A stretch of DNA of 64,000 nt from Chitinophaga pinensis (GTDB taxonomy: Bacteria; Bacteroidota; Bacteroidia; Flavobacteriales_D; Crocinitomicaceae). The translations under genes were made by a program, and so were the position numbers. Positions 58,601-64,000 of this stretch are shown here, in pieces. The DNA lies in assembly GCA_943324565.2 (NCBI GenBank), contig CALPMC020000001.1:57032-121031 (forward strand), in the 5' to 3' direction. How positions within the stretch are numbered: position 1 is the stretch's first letter; each line of letters begins with the position of its first letter. The notes beneath the pieces were generated by a model. The model was not told the origin of the DNA. It did not search any database and saw only the letters and a list, made by a program, of their open reading frames with translations.

Positions 58601-61600
58601 GTTAGTGTAACTGAATTTCCATCGCAAAATGTTAGTGGTCCAGAAGCAGTAATATTTGCTTGAACACTACTAGAATAAACCTCAATTTCTCGCCAAGAAA
58701 CCCATGATGGAGAACTTGTGGTTTGTACCTTTATTGCTCCAACATTTACAAGTGGAGAAGACTGATAATTTCTTGTTAAAAGTTGCCCCATCGAAGTGAC
58801 ACCCGTAATTGTTTCTACCAAAGTCCAAGGACCTGAAATACTCGGTGCAGAATAAATCTGATGCGTGGTACTTCCATTTGGTGTTTGATCAATCAACAAA
58901 GTAATTTTATTTACAGAAAATTGTCCTTGTAAATCTACTTGTATCCAACCTGTATTGGACGATGTACTCCAACCTGTTGTTGTCAAACCATCGAATGCTT
59001 TTGGAGGAGTTGAAGTTGAATATGTTCCACTTGCTGTTGCCGGTTTATTTAGTGCAACATTTGCATCAGTATAATTACTCACTATAGCTGTAGCTGGAGT
59101 TGAACTACATGTACCCAGAGTATAAGTAACAGTGTAAGTACCAGCAGAACTTGCAGTTATAGTTTGAGTGGTCGCTCCTGTTGACCAAGCGTATGTTCCA
59201 CCGCTTGTTGATGGGGTTGCTGTTAAAGTAGCGGTTGCTCCAGAACAAATAGTAGCTGAGTTTACAGAAACTGTTGGAACAGGATTTACAGTTACTGTTC
59301 CAGTTGCAGTTGATGCAGGACAAGAACCTAATGTATAAGAAACCGTGTAATTTGTTGAACTTGTTGGAGAAACAGTTATTGAACTTGTTGTTGCCCCTGT
59401 TGACCAAGCATAAGAGCCTCCAGATGGAGAAGGGGTTACAGTTAATATTGCAGATGCTCCAGAACAAATAGCAGCTGAGTTTACAGAAATTGTTGGTGTT
59501 GTAGAAACAGTAACAACAGATGCAGATGACAATGCAGTACATCCACTGCTATTTGTAACTTGAACTGTATAAGAACCAGCAGCAGTTGCAACATACGTTG
59601 AAGCAGTTGCAAGGGAAATATTTACACCATCTTTTTTCCATTGGTACGTATATCCTGATCCGCTATTAGCTGTTAATGTAACTGAATTGCCTTGACAAAT
59701 GGATAATGGACCAGATGCTGTTACACTTGCAGAAACGCTGTTGGAATATACCTCAATTTCACCCCATGACACCCAGGATGGAGAACTTGTTGTTTGAACT
59801 TTAATTGCACCAACATTTAACAAAGGTGCAGCACTATAATCTCTAACTAAAACCTGACCTGAACTGGTGTAACCACTCAGTGTTTCTACCAAAGTCCAAG
59901 GGCCTGAGATACTTGGAGCTGAATAAATTTGATGTGTGGTATTTCCATTTGGAGATTGACTCACGTATAATTTTATAGTATTTACTGGAAAACTTCCTTG
60001 TAAATCAACTTGTATCCAGCCTGTATATGCACTGGCTGTCCATGCATTACCATTTAAAACATCGTTAATACCATCAAATGCCTTTGATGTCGGATTTGGT
60101 GAATAGGTGGAACTTGCAGTTGCTGGTTTGTTAAGCGCAACATTTGCAGTTGTTGAAGTTATACTAACCGTCATAGTTGCTGTTGTAGCACACTGCCCAG
60201 CCGTTGGTGTAAACGTATAAGTTGTAGTTGCCGTATTATTAATTGCTGGCGACCATGTTCCTGTGATACCATTATTTGATGTTGTTGGTAAAGCAGGAAT
60301 AGTTGCTCCCGAACAATATGGTCCAGCTTGCGTGAATGTTGGTGTGGTTGTTGGATTTACAGTAACTGTAACCGTTTGAGGAGTTCCAACGCATGAACCT
60401 GTCGTTGATGTTGGTGTAACTGTATATGTTACTGTTTGAATACTCGTTGTTGAATTTACAATCACGTCATTAATGGTGGTGGTTGCAGACGCTGTTGTCG
60501 TTTCTCCCGTTGTATTTGCGTTGGCAGCAGCTGACCAAGAATAAGTACTTGCAACATTAGAAGTTAAAGCAATCCCAATTGTTGAGCCTGAACAAATTGT
60601 TTTGGAATTACTATTAGTCATTGCAACAGGTGGCACAACAGTAACTGTTACCGTTTGAGGCGTTCCAGCACATGAACCACTTGTAGATGTAGGTATAACT
60701 GTGTAAGTAACAGTCTGAATAGATGTTGAATTATTGCTTAATACATCACTTATTGTTGAAGTCGTTTGATTAGTTGTTGATTCACCGCTAACATTCGCAT
60801 TATCAGTGGCACTCCAACTGTAAGAACTTGCAACATTTGAAGTCAATGCTATACTAACAGAACTTCCAGAACAAATTGTTTTAGAAGTTACACTTGTCAT
60901 TGCGACACTTGGAACGACAGTAACTGTAACCGTTTGAGACGTTCCAACACAAGAACCTGTTGTAGAAGTTGGCGTTACCGTATAAACAACATTTTGATTA
61001 GTCGTTGATATATTTGTTAAGGTATTATTGATTGTATTTCCAGTTTGTACAGTTAAAGATTCTCCCGTAATAGATGTATTATCAGCAGCTATCCATGAAT
61101 AAGAACTCGCAACATTTGATGTCAATGCTAAATTAACAGAACTTCCTGAACAAATTGTTTTGGAAGTTACACTTGTCATTGTGACACTTGGAATTACTGT
61201 GACTGCAACTGCTTGAGTAGATCCAACACATGAACCTAATGTCGAAATTGGAGTTACTGTATAAATAATATTTTGATTTGTTGTTGACGTGTTTGTTAAG
61301 GTATTATTGATTGTGCTTCCTGTTTGTGCTGTTGTGCTTTCACCTGTCACATTAGCATTTGATGATGCAACCCATGAATAGTTAGCTGCAACATCTGATG
61401 TTAATCCGATATTTACTGCTGTTCCAGAACAAATTATTTTAGAACTGATATTAGTCATCACTGGAGATGGATTAACCGTTATCGTCATTGTAGCTGCACT
61501 CGCACACTGCCCTGCTGTTGGTGTAAACGTATAAGTCGTTGTTGCTGTATTATTCAAAGCTGGTGACCAAGTTCCTGTAATGCCATTAGTAGATGTAGTT

Positions 61601-64000
61601 GGCAAAGCTGATAACGTTGCGCCTGAACAGATTGCTGCTACTTGTGTGAATGTTGGTGTAGTTGGTGCAGTTACAGTAATGTAATTCGTTTGATTTGAAG
61701 TATTTGAACCAGAAGAATTTGTAACAGTTAAAGAAGTATTATAAGTTCCAGCTGTTGCATATGTAACAGTTGGATTTTGAGCTGCACTTGTTGCTGGTGT
61801 TCCTCCTGCAAATGTCCAAGCGTAAGTTGTTGGAGTTCCTGTTGAAGTGCTCGTATATTGAACAGTTTGACCTGTGCAAATTGTTGAAGCTGGCGTTGAA
61901 GTGAAACTTGCTGTTAGTGGGATTGTTCCTGTAACGTTAATATTATCAAGGTACAAATTATTACCATAAGCAGCTAAATTTCTAAATGCCAAAATCGCAT
62001 TTGACTGACCTAAAAAAGAATTTAAATTGATTGTTTCATTTCTCCATTGAGCAGTAGTTGGAACAAATGAAGCAGTTGTTGCAGCTGCAGTTGGTAAGTT
62101 ACCCGTTGCTACGGTTGATCCTGTTTTATTATACAATGATGTCCAAGTTGTACCACAATCCGTGGAAATTAAAACTTCTAAACCATCCATATAAGTGGCA
62201 TCATAAGCTGCATAGGCAACATCAAAAGTCATTTGAGCAGCAGAAAAACCTGAAAGATTCAATTTTGGTGTACGCATTTCATCTGTGTTTCCATTATCAT
62301 TTACTGAAAAATTATAGAAAGCCATCGAGTTTCCTGCAGATGGGGTATAACCTACAGTTGATGAACGTATCCAAGTTGTATCTCCTGCATCTAAATTAAC
62401 AACTGACCAGCCCGTTGGTGGAAAAGTTGTTCCTGCGAATCCTTCAGTAAATGGTAAAGATTGTCCTGTACTTGCCGTTACTGTTACGTAAGATGTTTGA
62501 GTGGAAGTATTGGTACCACTTGCATTTGTAACTGTTAATGAAACTGTATACGTTCCAGCTGTATTGTAGGTAATTGAAGGGTTTTGAACAGTACTTGTAG
62601 CAGGAAATCCTCCTTCAAAAGTCCAAGAATAAGAAGTTGGGATTCCTGTAGATGTACTTGTAAATGTAACAGTATTACCAACGCAAACAGCTGTATTATT
62701 AGCTGTAAAACTAGCAACTGGAGGTGCATTAACTGAGGTATATAAATCACTTTCCCAGGTACCTCTGCCAAATGTTGCAGCACGTAGTTTTTTATTAGCA
62801 CCACTATTAGCCACATCGTAATAAATTTCCATATCACTAACAGCACAATTTGGTAAACCTGCACTGAAATCAACCCAAGTTGTCATGGAATTATCACGGA
62901 AATAAACTCCTAAATCTGTTCCAACATAAATACCATCGCCACCAGCTGCTCCATTTTCATAAACGACGCAGTTCGCAGGAATATTAGGTAATCCCGTAGA
63001 TAGATTAGTCCAAGATGTACCGCCATTAGTTGTTTTATAAACTTTACTTGCTGCTGTATAACCAGAATAAGTTACAAAAGCAACATTTGCATCTGTATTA
63101 GAAATAGCGATATAAGTAGGAGAAACTGTTGTTGGTAAACCCGTTGAAACAGAAGTAAATGAAGTTCCTCCATTTGTAGATTTAGAAACCGCATTTGCAC
63201 CTGTTTTAATCGCATAAATTACTTGATTATTACTCGGTGCGATTGCAAATTCAATAATGTTCCCAGTTCCAGTAGGTGTTCCCACTGTCGTCCAAGATGT
63301 ACCAGAATTTGTTGTTTTGTTTAGCGCAGTTCTTCCGCCAGCATATAAAGTTGTAGCTGTAACTGGATCTTGATGCCAAGCACTTAACCATTCTTCTGAG
63401 CCCGTTCCTGCTGATAAACCTGTAGTGATTGAAGTAAAAGATGTACCTCCATTTGTAGATTTATAGTAATCTCCATAGATATATGCACCATACATGATGT
63501 TATTGTTCGTTCTATCAATGAAACAATCCATTCCATCACCACCATAAACCTGAGCCCATGATGTTCCATTGTAACGATTTGTACCATTATCTTGATGACC
63601 AGCAATCCATAGATTTGTATTGGATGTAGATAGTCCTATTCTGTATTGTTGTGCGATTGCTAAAGAAGTACTAATATCAGTCCAAGCAGTACCACCATTT
63701 GTTGTTTTAAACATACCACCATCATTTCCTACGTAAACTGTTGTACCAGAACCTGGTAAATATTGAATATCGTGGATATCTGAATGGATGTATGGTTTGC
63801 TATAACTTCCCGTCCAGTGTGTATTAAGTGTAAAAGAAGTTCCTCCATTTGTACTTTTCCAAACATTAACTCCACCAATCATAACTTCTTCTGCATTTGT
63901 TGGAGAAGAATCGATACATAGGTCATACCATCCTTGTCCACCAGCATCAGCACCATTATCAAAACCTAAAATATTTGTTGAAGCTGTAGCTGTCATTCTA
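55609..64000 (-). CDS. Giant modular surface protein, N-terminus outside window (at least 2795 aa): BNR/sortilin-like repeats, 2 PKD, MAM/cleaved-adhesin-like, 2 discoidin (F5/8C), Ig-like, PA domain, C-terminal FISUMP
   Basis: Frame open through the window edge; STNGGTSFT BNR motifs (62.7-64.0 kb); PKD SYSWTFEGGFPATSTVQNPSITY and TYAWTFAGGTPATSAAQNPTVTY; LPFTEGFAGTTFPPTGWSVVN MAM-like; two ANVALNKPATAS...GWIQVDLQG discoidin domains; PA-like VNDLSGKIAVIYRNTCSFTTKALNAQNAGANGVIIIN; FISUMP VTDIDGNTYPTVQIGSQIWMKENLRTTKYRDG...SVRCIKD. Confidence 0.9.
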   Translation of the reverse strand, partial: RMTATASTNILGFDNGADAGGQGWYDLCIDSSPTNAEEVMIGGVNVWKSTNGGTSFTLNTHWTGSYSKPYIHSDIHDIQYLPGSGTTVYVGNDGGMFKTTNGGTAWTDISTSLAIAQQYRIGLSTSNTNLWIAGHQDNGTNRYNGTSWAQVYGGDGMDCFIDRTNNNIMYGAYIYGDYYKSTNGGTSFTSITTGLSAGTGSEEWLSAWHQDPVTATTLYAGGRTALNKTTNSGTSWTTVGTPTGTGNIIEFAIAPSNNQVIYAIKTGANAVSKSTNGGTSFTSVSTGLPTTVSPTYIAISNTDANVAFVTYSGYTAASKVYKTTNGGTSWTNLSTGLPNIPANCVVYENGAAGGDGIYVGTDLGVYFRDNSMTTWVDFSAGLPNCAVSDMEIYYDVANSGANKKLRAATFGRGTWESDLYTSVNAPPVASFTANNTAVCVGNTVTFTSTSTGIPTSYSWTFEGGFPATSTVQNPSITYNTAGTYTVSLTVTNASGTNTSTQTSYVTVTASTGQSLPFTEGFAGTTFPPTGWSVVNLDAGDTTWIRSSTVGYTPSAGNSMAFYNFSVNDNGNTDEMRTPKLNLSGFSAAQMTFDVAYAAYDATYMDGLEVLISTDCGTTWTSLYNKTGSTVATGNLPTAAATTASFVPTTAQWRNETINLNSFLGQSNAILAFRNLAAYGNNLYLDNINVTGTIPLTASFTSTPASTICTGQTVQYTSTSTGTPTTYAWTFAGGTPATSAAQNPTVTYATAGTYNTSLTVTNSSGSNTSNQTNYITVTAPTTPTFTQVAAICSGATLSALPTTSTNGITGTWSPALNNTATTTYTFTPTAGQCASAATMTITVNPSPVMTNISSKIICSGTAVNIGLTSDVAANYSWVASSNANVTGESTTAQTGSTINNTLTNTSTTNQNIIYTVTPISTLGSCVGSTQAVAVTVIPSVTMTSVTSKTICSGSSVNLALTSNVASSYSWIAADNTSITGESLTVQTGNTINNTLTNISTTNQNVVYTVTPTSTTGSCVGTSQTVTVTVVPSVAMTSVTSKTICSGSSVSIALTSNVASSYSWSATDNANVSGESTTNQTTSTISDVLSNNSTSIQTVTYTVIPTSTSGSCAGTPQTVTVTVVPPVAMTNSNSKTICSGSTIGIALTSNVASTYSWSAAANANTTGETTTASATTTINDVIVNSTTSIQTVTYTVTPTSTTGSCVGTPQTVTVTVNPTTTPTFTQAGPYCSGATIPALPTTSNNGITGTWSPAINNTATTTYTFTPTAGQCATTATMTVSITSTTANVALNKPATASSTYSPNPTSKAFDGINDVLNGNAWTASAYTGWIQVDLQGSFPVNTIKLYVSQSPNGNTTHQIYSAPSISGPWTLVETLSGYTSSGQVLVRDYSAAPLLNVGAIKVQTTSSPSWVSWGEIEVYSNSVSASVTASGPLSICQGNSVTLTANSGSGYTYQWKKDGVNISLATASTYVATAAGSYTVQVTNSSGCTALSSASVVTVSTTPTISVNSAAICSGASAILTVTPSPSGGSYAWSTGATTSSITVSPTSSTNYTVSYTLGSCPASTATGTVTVNPVPTVSVNSATICSGATATLTATPSTSGGTYAWSTGATTQTITASSAGTYTVTYTLGTCSSTPATAIVSNYTDANVALNKPATASGTYSTSTPPKAFDGLTTTGWSTSSNTGWIQVDLQGQFSVNKITLLIDQTPNGSTTHQIYSAPSISGPWTLVETITGVTSMGQLLTRNYQSSPLVNVGAIKVQTTSSPSWVSWREIEVYSSSVQANITASGPLTFCDGNSVTLTANSGTGNTYQWKKDGVNISSTSSSYTATTSGSYTVEVTNSNGCSATSTASVVSVTPTTNPTFTQVSPICSGATLSALPTTSNNGITGTWLPAINNTATTTYTFTPTAGQCASTASMTIAVNPNVNPTFNAVAPICSGASLSALPTTSNNGITGTWSPALNNTAATTYTFTPTAGQCASTASMTISVNPSPTLSVNSETICTGNSAILVATLSEDGGTYEWSTGETTSSITVSPMNSTTYTVTYSLGTCSAVSATATVIVNETPEIWLENQIICSGQSVLLNVASAYKSGLGNYLWSTGETAPWITVSPSSTTNYTVQFTINGCPSLPVTATVVVLSSPTATIDTTIICSGQTVVTANVSPSSDYNYTWTYPATATDPGNVASFSATEAGTYSVEATPTGIVFAGISPSSITGTYNFTWAKPFNNDWATPDFTAVGTQTQGTLMLVEDGTPGTNAQGHPISQEGCQPLVNDLSGKIAVIYRNTCSFTTKALNAQNAGANGVIIINRDTTTLEIGGGNEGLNVSIPVIMINSTDGATLVNAMANGPVQVYLGNHLGNQENQNPVSCSNATATETISVSPAASSTTDLTICESELPYSWNGLTFNAAGSQTATLYTASGCDSLATLNLIVNPTVTPEFTQVAPICSGASLSALPTTSTNGKTGIWSPALNNTATTTYTFTPTAGQCASTATMTIAVNPNITPTFTQVGPYLSGASIPALPTTSTNGVSGTWSPAISNTVTTTYTFTPSAGQCGTTTTMSITINQPLQYTLTANDSSVCAGTTVTLSVNIPTTSVTDIDGNTYPTVQIGSQIWMKENLRTTKYRDGTTIPLVTDNTQWANNNNNGTTLPMMCWYNNDQGTYTANKFGALYNWFSVSPNTNGNKNVCPTGWHVPTDSEWTLLTDYLGGEPGAGGKMKTTGIQFWNNPNTGANNDSGFSGLPGGFRTNVGTFVVVGSQGQWWSSTESSTDNTWYRYLFYYSSDAHRSFINKFSSFSVRCIKD
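58670..60160 (-). repeat. Two copies of a discoidin + Ig-like block inside the giant gene (intragenic duplication)
   Basis: THQIYSAPSISGPWTLVET and NVGAIKVQTTSSPSWVSW(G/R)EIEVYS shared exactly or almost exactly; both followed by TASGPL..C.GNSVTLTANSG.G.TYQWKKDGVNIS. Confidence 0.85.
60360..61465 (-). repeat. Four tandem ~88-aa PKD-like/Ig-like repeats
   Basis: MT...SK.ICSG..V.IALTS.VA..YSW.A..N....GE......TI...L.N......Q...YTV.P.ST.GSC.G..Q.V.VTV repeated four times in translation. Confidence 0.85.

Larger units (their letters stand above)
56320..61670 (-). repeat. Six dispersed ~64-aa repeats (P.FTQV..ICSGA.L.ALPTTS.NGITGTWSPA.NNTATTTYTFTPTAGQCA..A.MTI.VNP)
   Basis: Copies near 61455-61670, 60155-60360, 58245-58440, 58035-58240, 56520-56720, 56320-56520. 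Confidence 0.85.

Noticed and set aside
59105-59542. 145-aa Cys/Asn-rich minus-strand ORF
   Set aside because: Out-of-frame reading of the repeat region of the giant gene.

Overview
AT-rich bacterial window, most likely Bacteroidota/Flavobacteriales: the protein families fit, TAnnTTTG promoter elements recur, and the overall look is Fluviicola/Crocinitomicaceae-like (taxonomy is inference). Positions 1-43.2 kb are mostly ordinary chromosome: argS, topB, a dsbD-like pair, tsaD, tamB-like, accC, bshC, Sua5/TsaC, a Tdh-like SDR, hmgA-hppD, tRNA-His, glycosyltransferases, secDF, an LTA-synthase-like sulfatase, accD, class II fba, pckA, ftsK and sufS-sufE-sufT-like. From 43.46 kb to the right edge (~20.5 kb) lies a same-strand cluster of four giant secreted, modular genes. 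They are built from FISUMP (Fibrobacter succinogenes major paralogous domain) modules. In three of them the FISUMP modules are combined with an ~85-100 aa repeat module that I cannot assign to a named family ('GNGG' module). The fourth is a mosaic of BNR/sortilin-like, PKD, MAM/cleaved-adhesin-like, discoidin, Ig-like, PA and FISUMP domains and is truncated by the window edge. This cluster, its duplicated palindromic 3' flanks and its hypervariable FISUMP C-terminal segments are the most interesting content. No transposase, integrase, reverse transcriptase, CRISPR array or rRNA was recognised. All family calls come from reading the translated sequences; no database search was run.
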